NCBI GenBank assembly: GCA_903813345.2
Contig: CAIIXF020000001.1
Coordinates: 43,123,366-43,187,365 of the forward strand
Direction of reading: 5' to 3'
Source: Owenia fusiformis
Lineage: Eukaryota; Annelida; Polychaeta; Sabellida; Oweniidae
Length of the DNA: 64,000 bases
The notes under the pieces are model-generated. The model searched no databases and was not told the origin of the DNA. It saw only the letters and a list, made by a program, of their open reading frames with translations. The translations under genes were made by a program, and so were the position numbers. Position 1 is the first letter of the stretch; the number at the start of each line of letters is the position of its first letter. This document shows positions 52,145 through 63,468 of the stretch, one piece after another.

Positions 52145-53561
52145 CTGTCTATATTTTACTTGCTCAGTGATAAAACAGTGCACTAAATAAAATATGACTC
52201 ATGTTTTGTAATAAATAATATACTATTATCATTATACAGAAGGGGCACTGAACAATAAAAAGGAATCCAAAATCAAAACTTGAAATTGTGTTCAGTTATA
52301 TATTACATGAGATAAATGTTACCATGGATATGGTGTGTCATGAATACTAAACAGACATCATCAACAGTGAGCATTTTGAGCCCCATGCCCCATGAAAATA
52401 CCACAAAGTTTACTCGTACACATATCCACATTTCCTTACCCTCTAAACCACCCACCATTGTTTAAAATGCTTTTTGGAAGTGCAACTTTGACAAATGAAA
52501 AGTATTTCCTTGAATTACCTCAACATCTGATTAATACATGCTATTTTTTAGATTTTGAGCATTCCTACCATATTTCATCTGATGTATGACTAGACATGTG
52601 ACTGATGATACTCATTAATCAAGCATGGAAGTTGATACTTATACTATTTAATTTCCTGGCAAATATTTTAGTTGGATAACCTACCTAAGTATGAGATTAA
52701 GTTGCTTTGTATCACCCATCCACTATTTGATTAATGGGATTATATGTGAATTAAGTGTTGAACAAGAGATAGCATGCTTATATGGCAGTACCAGTGAAGA
52801 TTCTCAATATGATCATTCCAACTGACTCCCTTTCCTCAGATCATGATTAAGTACAATAAAACAAGTGTATGTGGACACCACATGTCACACATAGATTTTC
52901 CACTTAAGTGTTGCACTTATAGAAGCATCATAGAGCCATTTTTGAGCTGTTCTAAGTGACAGGTTTTACTGGTCTTTACTTAATCATTCCTCATTTTTTA
53001 CAATTAGAATAACTGAGGCATTGTTTTTATGTACATATATCGCATTTATTCAGTTACAGTATCATACAATAATATTAAGGTAACTAACATATTTCTAAAA
53101 CTTCTTTCATTCTACAGCGAACATGCACTTGTACATAAAATCCGCTTTAAAAGTATGTAGTTCTAATTGCACAAATTCTATAGATGAGTGCACATTGTGC
53201 AAGGAGAAAGACAACATTGAAAATAATTTTCAAATGAGACATATACACTGCCATTCTGGATAACTATCAAACAGCAGTAATGTACAGTTCCAATTTAACA
53301 GACAATTGAGCACATGCTGTACAGGGTGTGTTTTACTATGCAGCACTGTACTGTACTGTACTGTATTACATACCTAGCGAAGCATTTGTATGGAAGTCAA
53401 TGGGAAAGTTAGCGAGCTATATCCACCGATATTGCCCGATTACCCCGATATAGCCCGCTTACCTCGTTTTGATATTAGATTTCTTTAATAACCATGATAA
53501 TATCATGACGTCACGTCATTGATACAAAGTAACCATGGCAACAAAGGCATGTAATACATCA

Positions 53562-53673
53562 GTTATGTCACTATGACGTGAAATATGCCTTCGTTCTTGC
53601 CCAAATATAGAGCCTCCCAAGGTCGGCCTATATTGGGAGAACTCAGGCATATTTCACGTCATAGTGACATAAC
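53562..53673. mobile_element. 112-bp hairpin MITE-like element
   Basis: GTTATGTCACTATGACGTGA at 53562 continues for 29 bp and is matched perfectly in reverse complement ending at 53673, with a loop of about 54 bp. The short size and near-complete self-complementarity suit a foldback or MITE. A clear target duplication is not seen. Confidence 0.65.
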
Positions 53674-53945
53674 CTCTAAGTACTGTACTGTACGGAAGTG
53701 TACTGTTTTGTTGTGATCGATGAACAGAGCTGGGTACTGCTATTTGAGATGTACTTTGTAATAAAAGAGCAATTTAGGCTAATAGTGAACTTGTCACAAT
53801 TGATCAATAGGACAAAGTTTATATAGTACCACTCAATGAAAGGCTTACTATTATGTGCAATCATTTAAATACAGTCACAGGAATGTATGAAATACTTCTG
53901 GTAAAGAATGCTCATTTTCCTTCCATGTCACAATTTAAAACTAAA

Positions 53946-54063
53946 CAAGGCATTAAGATGCAAAATGTCACCACCTGCCATTTGTTACTGATGCAGAATG
54001 CTGACCACCATTCACAAAAATTTTGGAGACTGTAACAATATGTCACCACTTGTGGTGTTGACA
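53946..54063 (-). mobile_element. Minimal H1-family Helitron/pearl-like copy (D)
   Basis: Read on the minus strand it starts TGTCAACACCACAAGTGGTG with ATATTG and AGTCTCC, and ends GGTGGTGACATTTTG, CATCTTAATG, CCTTG before T. This is an H1 element of only 118 bp, without microsatellite or tandem core. It shows that the ends alone define the mobile unit. It lies downstream of ARFGAP1 and in the sense of that gene. Confidence 0.75.
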
Positions 54064-54092
54064 TAAAAAAAATGTGTACTGTATGTCAATAC

Positions 54093-54500
54093 CACGCGGT
54101 ACAAACTTCGACCGTTAATTTGAATTTTTGACCTACCGGATGTTTGAAAATCAAGGATTACGAGTCTCGTACTGCACCGTTTTTCTTCAAACTTGTTCCA
54201 TTCAAAGCATAACAAAAATCCCTTTCTGTTGGTACATTATTCTCTTAAACAGAGTCCCTACTTCCAGCGGCATTTTGGTCCCCAGCTGTAAGAAGGCCTT
54301 CTAACAGCTGGGGACCAAAACGCTGCTAAAACGAGGGACTCTTTACAATAAAGTAATGCACCGACAGAAAGGCAATTTTGTTTTGCTTTTAATGTTATAC
54401 GTTTAAAGAAAAACGGTGTAGTATGAGACTCGCAATCCTTGATTTCCGAGCATCTGGTAGGTCAAAAATTCAAATTAACGGTCGAAGTTTGTACCGCGTG
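54093..54500. mobile_element. 408-bp foldback element with 5-bp target duplication
   Basis: The arms begin CACGCGGTACAAACTTCGAC (54093) and end with its complement at 54500. Self-complementarity continues inward, including GGTCCCCAGCTG on either side of the centre near 54290-54310. AATAC is repeated directly outside both ends (54088-54092 and 54501-54505). The whole element could fold into one long imperfect hairpin. It has no coding capacity. Confidence 0.88.
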
Positions 54501-55681
54501 AATACATATTTCATGAAAATTGCATAAATAAATTGAAATATTAATTGATATTTTTGATACAAAGGATTAGACCATGCAGAATTTTGTTGAGCATTGGGTA
54601 TTCACTTTTCAGGCATTAAGGCTAATTTGTGGTAAATGTACAGTACTTTCAACATCATCAAAATTGAAAGGCCACATTTTGATAAATAGAAAGCTTTGAT
54701 GAATGTACTATTTACTTTTACAATAAACAATAATACAAACTTTGTGAATGTCTCTTGCCTAAAAACAACCTTTTTTGTTTTGGACCTGCAGTTACACTTT
54801 TCTCTCATAAAGGACATTCAGTTTTCACAGGTTTTACGACATTAACTGGATCTGTACTTTGGGTTTGTTTTATAGGAATTTTACATGAGTATATCATATT
54901 TTACAAATTGATAATTGAAACATCTCTATATAACCTTGTCTCTGTTCCAGACAGATTTAACCTGTACATTTAAATACAACATGGAACATAAAAGGTGCAG
55001 CCTCACACTCAATTCTGCTGAGAATCTCATCCCGAAAAATATATTCTTTCATTGATAGTTTTTTACAGTCAACAAAATGAATAACATAGAGTAAATATAC
55101 AGTAAATCTTTTGAAACTAACCATCAACGTTTTGAAACTAACAAGGTTTATCTGATAGTGTACAATGCATAATTGATGGACAATGCTTTTTATGTTGTCC
55201 GACACCAGGGTTATATGTTGTTAACATGTGCTGTAAATGTACGTGCAATTTTTTAAAATATTTTTATCCTTTACCTAAACTCATGTTGGTCTTTGTAGTG
55301 TCCTATTATGCAAATGAGTTTTCATTCATTCTCACAAATTCTGACTCCAAAATTTTAAAATCCAAAGTGTATGATGATACATGTGCTGTCTTGTTATTTA
55401 TTTACATGCCTCAGCCCTGAAGCCAATAAATATATTCAATATCTACTTATCTTGACAATGTACATACAATAGATGCCTGGTATTTGAAACAAATGAAAAA
55501 ATACTGCAAAATAATATCTTAGGTCCTTCGGTACTCATTCTAATGTTAAAATACAACATGTATATTTTCTGTTATCCTAAGATCAGATAATATAATTCAG
55601 CCAGTTTATCTTTAAATACTTGTAAATGTTTACATATTTGGACTAATTTTAACTTTTTTATTAGTTCTGCATCAGCAATCA

Positions 55682-58600
55682 TCAATCACCTTTTTTACTT
55701 TTAGGTTTATTAGACGTAGATTCCAAACTTTCCCAGGCATCATCTTCTTCTGCCCATTTTTCATTGTCCCAACCATTATTGCCACCAGTACCCGCAGACT
55801 CTCCATCAAAATCAATAAGATTAGCAGTGTCTGGTTCTTGCTTAGCGCTAGTTGCCTTAGGCTTAGATTTAGTTTTAGTTTTCGCTGGTTTGTCCATTGC
55901 ACCCCAGTTTTCCGTATCCCATTCATCACCAGATTTCTTCTCGGAAGGTTTTGATTGGCTCCCTTCCTGATTACTCCAGCTCCCCCAACTATCTCCGCTG
56001 TTCTGTGTGTCGGATTTACTAAGGGAGTTTGTGGGGGTCTCATCCCCAGGGCTTCCCCAGTCCTCTCCCTCGCCCCAGCCGGCCCATGAGTCATCACTGT
56101 AATCTCTTTTGAGAAGTGGCTTACTGGGTTCGCCAAACGTGCCACTGAAAAATAGCAATATGCATGAATTTAGAATGTTTCCATCCCAAATCAACACAGG
56201 AGGTGTATTATTAAATATTTTTTATTTGCTCTAATTTCTGTGTTTTATCTGAAAAATGAACTACATGTTGTATTTTGAAGGAAATGTGAGAGAAAAATAA
56301 TACAGCTGAATATATGCTAACAACATGTACAAAAGCAGTGCTGACACCTTTTCTTCTCTCATGCTGGTCAATTAAATCACACATACACATTACATATATG
56401 TACCGTATTATGTACTTCTCATATTAAATTACCTTTTTACCAAGAATGACAAACATTATACAGTATACTATATTTAGTAATTGAAATTCTGTTTTCAGTT
56501 TTTGATAATTGAAATACTTCATCATGGTATCTCCAATTAGGAGATTCAACTATAGCTACAAAGGCAAAAAATTGACAAGAGAGGTATATACCTAGGGGTC
56601 CTGTTGTTCACAAGGGTAGCTCCCTCCCTGTCAGCAGGCTGGTCAGTAAATGTGGACTGTAAGCTGCTCCAACCTTTCACACTTGCTGATGAGATCTAGA
56701 AGCATTGCAAGGCATTAATAGAGAGGTTAAGTTAGCACTGTTTTGAAGTATGAAAAACATGTAAAATTATGGATACTTTCATCTCACGTCACAATAACTG
56801 TAGTTGTTATCAAGTCCCCATTTTAACCAATATGAGAGGAGGAGAATGATTCTTTGGGGCCATAATACTACACATTTATTTAAGTTCTCGCCAATTTCTA
56901 TTGATTACAATAGCTTTCCAATATGAGCTAAAAAAAATTGTTTATTAATAACAATACAAATGGCACCTTTTGGTGGGCTTGCATGATGATTCATTGTGCT
57001 AATTCCAATTTGAGATACATAAAGGATTGAAAGTATACTTTTTGAAACCTTAAATGGACTTCATCATTTTTCATCATATTTTGGTGATCATTTTTCTAAA
57101 TAAGTCAAATTGCAAGATAAGGAAGAAAGATTTATGAATATATCAGTTAAATAAATATATTGGCAGTGAAAAAAATATTCAATGCTTCAAGTAAAATAGA
57201 GAAATAATCTTGTATGTTCTTATTCAATGGTATCCAACATATCTTGAGTCATGAGTGATTTCTCCAAAGCAAATTGTTTTAGACATCAAAGCATGTGAAA
57301 CAGTGATATCCGAGTGTAATACTGATTCGGTATCACATTAGCACGGAAATATATAGCATATTTACACCATATGAATCAATATATTAGATCACTAGATTAG
57401 ATTTCATTGCTATTGAATTATTCCCAATATTGATTTTGTTGCGATAAAAAGGCCTGAAGGAAGTTAACCTACCTTTGAGCCCCAAGTGCTTAAAGAAGAT
57501 CCAACATCACTGGCCAATGACCCATCTTTTACCTACGCAAATGAACCAAACAAAACATAAATGTGATTGAACTAAAGGTTGGTGCTAACAACACTGACAT
57601 GCAACATGGGGTTGTACAATCAATACTAACATTTCAGCATAAATGGACAGTTCTCTTTGACAAAATCCACATTATTATTTATTTTGATACAAATGGTAAC
57701 ATTTTCAAATCTAAAACAGTAAAAGAGTGGGACACTTGTGGTTCCTCTTAATGTAATTGGTAAAAGGACTTCAGCCTTAAAGGAGGTGTTCCATTTATGG
57801 AGGTGTTCCACTTATCGAGGTGTTCTACTTTACGGATTTAACTTTACAGTAGAGTGAAAAAACATCAGAAGAGGATTGCCCTTATCTAAACAGTAATTTA
57901 TACATGGTTTTAAAATAACTAAAAGTTTCAACAGAACTGTTCTCAAATCAATACAAACTGTTAATGTTGTTTTAACTAAAATATCAGAATTAAAACAAAA
58001 CATCTACGTGGTATGAACAGTATAATGCTTGCTTATAGCTACAATTATTTGTAACCACATTTATAATACTCACCTTTGTTCCAAAGTTGGTCAAAGAATT
58101 CGACACATTGTCAAAAACCTTGCCGTCTTTAACCTGAAGAGTGCAAAAGGCATGCATACATGTAGCTATTGTGCTTTCTATAAACACCTAATACAGTAAA
58201 ACCTGTATAAAGTGTTGGTCCACATTCTAGTCTAAGCAACATCCAAAAATGTAACTAGAATGTGTTATAACACTTTGAGCTGTTCGTTTCATACATATTT
58301 TCACAAATACAGGTTTTATTGTATGTCACACCATCTGCTCACTGGCAACATATTGAAACAGCAAATTTGTAAATAAATTAAATTGAAATACAGTGTACCT
58401 TTATTATTATGATGATCATTGATTGTTGCCTTGGAGAGCTTAATCTAGTTGATGTATATTTGTGTAAGTTTCTAGTAATGTAGGAATAATGAAGTTGAAA
58501 AGAATCTAAGAAATTAAAGTGATGATATTTAACATAACAGATTTGCCATTTCATTACATTACTAAAAATCATTGAGCATAAATTTGTACTTTTGGATGAT

Positions 58601-60719
58601 GTGAGAAGTGATTTTGAAATATTATACAGAGGGTGGGTCTATAAGGCTTCAGTATATCATATAAGAAGCCAAAAAGAAATATAATGCACATTGTGGTTTG
58701 TAGGTACTGAGTACACTTTTGATCAATTTTGATCCATAAAAATGTGTACTAGGTGCCCTCTCCAAATCCAAATAGACACTCTCTCTTTAATAAAACAGTA
58801 AAATAAATATATCGTAACTTAAAAAATTCATAATTATGGAACAAATGCTTCTCAGTTGATAATTTGTCTTGTGACAATACAAATATTTATTATATTTTGC
58901 CAATGCAATTTTAATTCATTTTTAATTTATTCATCCTTGACTAGATGTGAGTTAAATATTTTAAATGGTTTAAGTACCAATCTCAAACAGGTTAGATGGA
59001 ATTAATTAATTATGTTCCATAGATATGAATCACAAAATCAAGGAAAATATAAAAGAATGACTTCAATAAGTTTCATTTCACTGGTGTCTTTATATTATTG
59101 ATTTTTTCATCATAAATTTTCAACAAAAACCTGTACTTAACCTCACTTTCTGTACATACAGTATTCACTATTCAACTCCCTGCCATAGTTTCGAAATTTG
59201 GAAATAGTTTAGGTTTTTGATAAATATGGACAATGTGACATCCTGGAATGAATCTTGAGTGATGTGTGATGTACAAAATAATATAAGCAAAAAAGAAAGG
59301 AGTATATACATGTAAAACGACAACATGCGATCTAATCTAAATTCTCAAAGCTCAAAGCACAGGTCTCATATCACTGCCAATATCTCATATCACTGCCAAC
59401 TCAAGATTATTGTATATAACTATGCGAATCTTTTTCTTTAACTTTATTGAAGCGTTTGCAAGACAAGTATGCATTTTGGCTATTATATTGTAATTAGCCA
59501 TTATTTACTAAACCCATGTGGAAAAAGTTGGCATTCCCCTTTAAAAAATCTTTCTAGTAATGGGGCTAAGGTTATACGAGTATATTAGTGTCATAAGAGT
59601 CCTGTGCTTAGAGAAAGGTCTGATATGGTTCACAAATTTTAAAAACAAGAGGTTCAGGAATAAAATTATAATCCCCTTTCCTACCTTTTCATTCATGGAA
59701 TGACTGATTTCTTTAGTTTTCTGTGCTGTAGTAGCTGCCAATTTGGTAGCCTGAAATGTTGGTGTCATATATCACATTTCAAAAATTAGAATTAAAACTT
59801 AACAGCACAAAAATCCTTTTGTGCAGTATTTCAATATTTGACCTTAGTTTTATAAAAATTATTTGACCTCTTAACACATTTATAACATTTGGTCATTTTT
59901 TACATGAAATGAAACAAGTAGCATTTACCTTTTCAGTCGCTACAGATGCAAATTTTGATGCCCCTACAGAGAAAGAAGCCCATCCCTGAAATTAAGTAAT
60001 ACAATGTACATTTTACTAACTCTAAATCATGTATAACAGTAATGCTAATTTTCCAACATTTGTCAGGAATTAATATTTACCAATTGTATGTTGAAAATAT
60101 GGGATATCTATCCACTGCCTAGCTATCAGTAATTGAGAAGTCTGTTGACAGCCAAAATTGGTTACGACTAACAAACTGAACCCTATATATATGGCAATGG
60201 AAATCTGAGAGCTCTACTATAATACATCGAACTTTCCCCTTTACTATGGTGCCTTGCTCTATGAGATAACCAAATGTTGTTTCTTACACTAGAGAGCGAA
60301 GAAAGTGTCCCCTCAAGCAGATCATTGTTTTGTTTCTGGGGAGCAGGAGAGCTGCCAAATCCTACATATTTCCCACCTTCACTTGGAGCTACGCCCCTGA
60401 AATACACTTGTTTCTATGTAACATGATAAATACCAACACAATAGGGTCCAAAATTAAAGCTAACTACAATATCTAAAGTCTAAAGCTGTAATACAATGAA
60501 CAATATGTAATGTTGATATATTTTCCATTATTTAATCATTCAAAAATCAACCAGGCACATCCTCAATAGGTTCTAAAGGGACTATTTATTTCATTAGAGA
60601 TCATCTCATCAGATAAGACAAACTGTTATATTAAATTTGGAAATAAGGAAAATAAGATATAAACATGCAGAATGTCACCACCTGCCAACCACAGAATGCC
60701 AAACACTGCCCACCACCCA

Positions 60720-60754
<35 letters not shown>

Positions 60755-62863
60755 GGAGACTATAAAGATATGTAGTGGTGACATTGATATTGAATAAAAT
60801 GTTAATATATTGAAGAAAATTTTAGAAAACTCCAATATCAACTTCATACAAAATATAGCAAGAAGTCTTACTCTGGTCTGGAGGCATTTTCTGCTTGTCT
60901 ACGTGAGAAGAAATCATCTTTCTGTCTGGATATATTTTCCCTGAAAATGAAAATTATAGTACCAGTTTGGTAAAGGGAAAACACATATAAACTCTTTTTA
61001 TATTGTGTAGAGTCTATAATAGATTTAAAATACTCAAGAAAATAAGAATACGGGTGACTTTTAAAAGACACACAGTAGGCTGGTTTTGCTAGAATAAGCT
61101 AAGTATGTTCTTGAAAGTCAATGGAATAAATCTGAAGGATGCAGGTTCATATCCCACTAAACTGAGTGACTTTCACTTGCGTCCTAGCAAAGGAGGTAAA
61201 TTTTAATTTATAGCTGAGTCTACAGTCTAAATGGTGTATTAACAGCTTGCTTTTAGCAGAAACAAATTAAGTGACCCGTATATGTGAATGAAAACGTTTT
61301 CAATTTTTGCCTTTTTAGCCATCTTCTTGCAGGAAATGAGCAAAAGGATTGATTTTTAAAACTGAATCCTATGTACCTCGACATGCCAAATGCTTCCTCC
61401 ATCGTTGTATCATTGCCAGCATATGTGTTGCTCTTGTGAATATCATTCGAACCGAAGCTCTTTTGAGTTGCCAGCCTGGCACTGGCCACATGAGGGACAT
61501 GATTGCGAGCTTTTGATGTTGATATGGACCATGGCTTCCCTTCAGCCTCTGTTGCAACCTAGACAAATTAATGCACTAATCTTGTAGACATTCAACAGAA
61601 AGTAAAATCAATTATTTCTTAAAACATAATATTCAGTTTTACAAAATTGGCTTCATTAAATATGACCAACTCTATCTAGAGAAAGTTTCTTTCAAAATCA
61701 TAAAATTGCGACAAAAAATTATAAATTAGAACACCCCAGAAAAAATTGAAAAACTAAGGCATCCTCCACATGAATGTTGGTTACCTTATCCCTATATAAG
61801 GCTGCAGCTTTACTGTTATACTTCTCCTGAATTGTCATACTATCACTGTAATCTGATTGGCTTTCCAGGAACACTCGGAAATCTCTATTGCCACCCTTTT
61901 TCATTTTCTCTAATTCTGTATCTTTCCACTTGTCCATAGTAACAGATCTCACAAAGCTGAAACACAAATCAACGAAGCATGACTTGAAGTATGCAATATT
62001 TTAATTCCGTTAAATGCTCCTGTGTAGTGCTATAGCTAGATTAACAAAACTAACCCATAAGTGGAGTAAGTCATTGGGGGCATAGCCAGGATCTAAGAGT
62101 AGGGGAAGCAAATTGAAATTGCTTAGGCAAATTTCTATATACTACTTTTTATTACACTTAAACAATTTTCTTCTTTACACAACTTTATTTTGAAAACACA
62201 GAACATTTCGGATCACATCTGGATCCTTTATAAACTGTAATAAAACTGAACTGAAGCGCTACAAGACAATTAAATAAGGATCAATTGTTAATTAATTGAA
62301 TCTGAGGTGATTTATAGTGATTATATTGGTGCATCGAGCAATTGCGGGATCCCAAGTAGCTAATGGACTATGAGTCACAATATAATGTCTTAGAACTGAC
62401 CTGAGATGGACACCAAGTCCTCTGTGTTTGCCCGAGCACTCAAGGCAAATCCAGATACCATAATTTACACTGACCCATTGTGGATTGTGAGCCCCACATT
62501 CAAAGCAGGTCTGAAATAAAAATGTTAATAAATCAACTGCAACAACAACAGGTAACATTACAGCTGCAATATGTTTTCTCTGAAATAGAAACTATACAAA
62601 AGTTATTACATAGTCTGGAGCCTGTAGGAATGTGAGTCTATAAAACCAAAATATTAACCAGCTGGATACAACTGACCAACTTTCAATTTTCTAAGTTTGA
62701 TAAATACTCTCAATTACACTATGGTATAATGAATATGACCGTTATCAACTGTTAAAAAAATGTATGTGGAATTTTTAGGCTAAGTTATGAAGTTGATACT
62801 TACATTGTTTTCATTGCTGGATTTCAGATCCTTCAATACACGCCTGGTACGTGGACTGGCCAT
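55682..62863 (-). CDS. ARFGAP1: ARFGAP1, complete, 12 exons, 503 residues
   Basis: It stimulates GTP hydrolysis on Arf1 at the Golgi and couples it to COPI coat dynamics and membrane curvature. Exons in gene order: 62863-62804, 62510-62401, 61956-61785, 61558-61377, 60940-60872, 60396-60288, 59985-59929, 59750-59685, 58133-58074, 57532-57473, 56695-56592, 56144-55682. All are GT-AG and in phase. The ArfGAP domain has C22-x2-C25-x16-C42-x2-C45 and arginine finger R50 in [11 protein letters not shown], then [12 protein letters not shown]. Residues about 222-275 ([21 protein letters not shown]) form the Ser/Gly/Ala-rich ALPS1 helix. Exons 9 and 10 encode two ALPS2-like segments. The tail (350-503) is acidic with W-x(n)-W motifs such as [12 protein letters not shown] and a [13 protein letters not shown] end, which in this family bind coatomer. 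The start is the first [16 protein letters not shown] matches the family. Vertebrate proteins are about 400-415 residues. Confidence 0.96.
57473..57532 (-). CDS. ARFGAP1: ARFGAP1 exon 10, ALPS2-like copy 2
   Basis: A 60-nt phase-0 exon encoding [20 protein letters not shown]. It has the same length, phase and VKDG start as exon 9 and the same end pattern (F/W-G-T/S-K). Ser/Gly/Thr-rich with spaced hydrophobics, it fits an amphipathic lipid-packing sensor. The following exon opens with [16 protein letters not shown], matching the vertebrate sequence after ALPS2. Confidence 0.85.
57782..57832 (+). repeat. 17-bp tandem repeat in ARFGAP1 intron
   Basis: Three units of GGAGGTGTTCCACTTAT with small changes lie between exons 9 and 10, so they postdate or accompanied the exon duplication. 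No function is evident. Confidence 0.8.
58074..58133 (-). CDS. ARFGAP1: ARFGAP1 exon 9, ALPS2-like copy 1
   Basis: A 60-nt phase-0 exon encoding [20 protein letters not shown]. It is the closer of the two to the vertebrate VKEGKIFDDVSSGVSQLASK segment. It can be included with or swapped for exon 10 without changing frame. Confidence 0.85.
58192..58323. mobile_element. 132-bp Tc1/mariner-type MITE
   Basis: The ends TACAGTAAAACCTGTAT (58192) and the complement of TACAATAAAACCTGTAT (58307-58323) form near-perfect 17-bp inverted repeats with TA at the borders. It is non-coding, in the ARFGAP1 intron between exons 8 and 9. A single related end occurs at about 25035 in SZT2. Confidence 0.72.
60661..60783 (-). 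mobile_element. Minimal H1-family copy (E) with poly-T tract
   Basis: On the minus strand it reads TGTCACCACTACATATC, AGTCTCCAAC, a run of 31 T (60721-60751), GT/GG-rich sequence and GGTGGTGACATTCTGCATG. The last bases of the usual right end are lost. It lies in an ARFGAP1 intron, in that gene's sense. Confidence 0.65.
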
Positions 62864-63267
62864 TTGGCCTGTTCAAGAGTGAGGTAACTCCCTGAATTGG
62901 TAAATATATGAGATATCAAATTGAAGTTCGAGTGTAGCTGAAATTTTCTCGGATGCCGATAAGTGTTTAAGTACCCCTATAACTCCAGATTTTATTCAAA
63001 ACTGCGACAATAAAAAAATTAAAAATTGGTGAGTTGTCATCCGGCCATGAGGAACATTGTAGGTCCTAATTAGGTTTAGGAAAAATTTAAAATTGTATGC
63101 TATTTTGTCTCAATTATTTTTTTATTTAACAATTTAAGAATAATTGATCCATGAAATTTTAAGGAAACATATAAATAAGACAAGAAATTGAATATTTTAT
63201 AACATCAAAAGCAAATATGATTCTTGTCGCAAATTTCACATCCGTATGATTACTTCCGGTTTTAAGC
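62864..63267. promoter_or_regulatory. Probable bidirectional promoter of ARFGAP1 and KRI1
   Basis: Only 404 bp separate the start codons of two divergent genes, so both 5' untranslated regions and promoters must share this stretch unless unseen upstream non-coding exons exist. ACTTCCGG at 63252-63259 is a consensus ETS-family (GABP-type) site, common in head-to-head housekeeping promoters. It lies eight bases before the KRI1 ATG. No TATA box stands out near either start. Confidence 0.65.
63252..63259 (-). promoter_or_regulatory. ETS-type binding site
   Basis: ACTTCCGG, the reverse complement of CCGGAAGT, matches the high-affinity ETS core. Its place just before the KRI1 start suggests transcription starts within a few tens of bases. 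Assigned on sequence only. Confidence 0.5.
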
Positions 63268-63346
63268 ATGGACCCAAAATTTAAAATCAACAAGCAATAT
63301 GCTGATAAATACGATGACTGGAGGCGTAAAGAAGAGCTTGGGAAGT
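63268..63346 (+). CDS. KRI1: KRI1 homologue, first coding exon
   Basis: ATG at 63268 opens MDPKFKINKQYADKYDDW, RRKEELGK. This fits the N-terminus of KRI1, a nucleolar factor for 40S subunit biogenesis, where a short hydrophobic-N start, a Y-x(3)-R/Y stretch and REEL are conserved. The exon ends after AAG-T at a consensus donor GTGAGT (63347). In KRI1 the next residue is Leu, compatible with the split T. The rest lies right of the window, and the intron is occupied by a retroelement fragment. The assignment rests on about 26 residues. Confidence 0.6.
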
Positions 63347-63468
63347 GTGAGTGTGACATAATTTTATTTATTTTGGGTGATGATTATCGATACGGCATTC
63401 AGGAAGTTTTACTTTTGGCGTTTACCTTTCTTTCAATTTTTTTGTCAATTTTGATCATCATTATTATA

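Larger units (their letters stand above)
49254..55681. other. Intergenic region between convergent SZT2 and ARFGAP1
   Basis: No exon is recognised here. Both genes' 3' untranslated regions must lie inside it. Candidate SZT2 polyadenylation signals (AATAAA) are at 49747-49752, 50765-50770, 51082-51087, 52186-52191 and 52254-52259; I cannot say which is used. For ARFGAP1, TTTATT on the plus strand at 55657-55662 is very close to the stop, and others occur further left. Mobile elements at 51388-52144, 53562-53673, 53946-54063 and 54093-54500 are listed separately. Confidence 0.7.

Noticed and set aside
55672-56145. 157-residue minus-strand frame starting MARLANPV
   Set aside because: It is the +1 shadow of ARFGAP1 exon 12. 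The true frame, with Trp motifs, is fixed by the split AG-T codon from exon 11.
61083-61200. Possible SINE with GGTTCATATCCC B-box-like motif
   Set aside because: No convincing A box or element boundary; could be chance.
61369-61566. 65-residue minus-strand frame [10 protein letters not shown]
   Set aside because: Overlaps ARFGAP1 exon 4 in another frame; the correct frame starts [13 protein letters not shown] and matches the splice phases.
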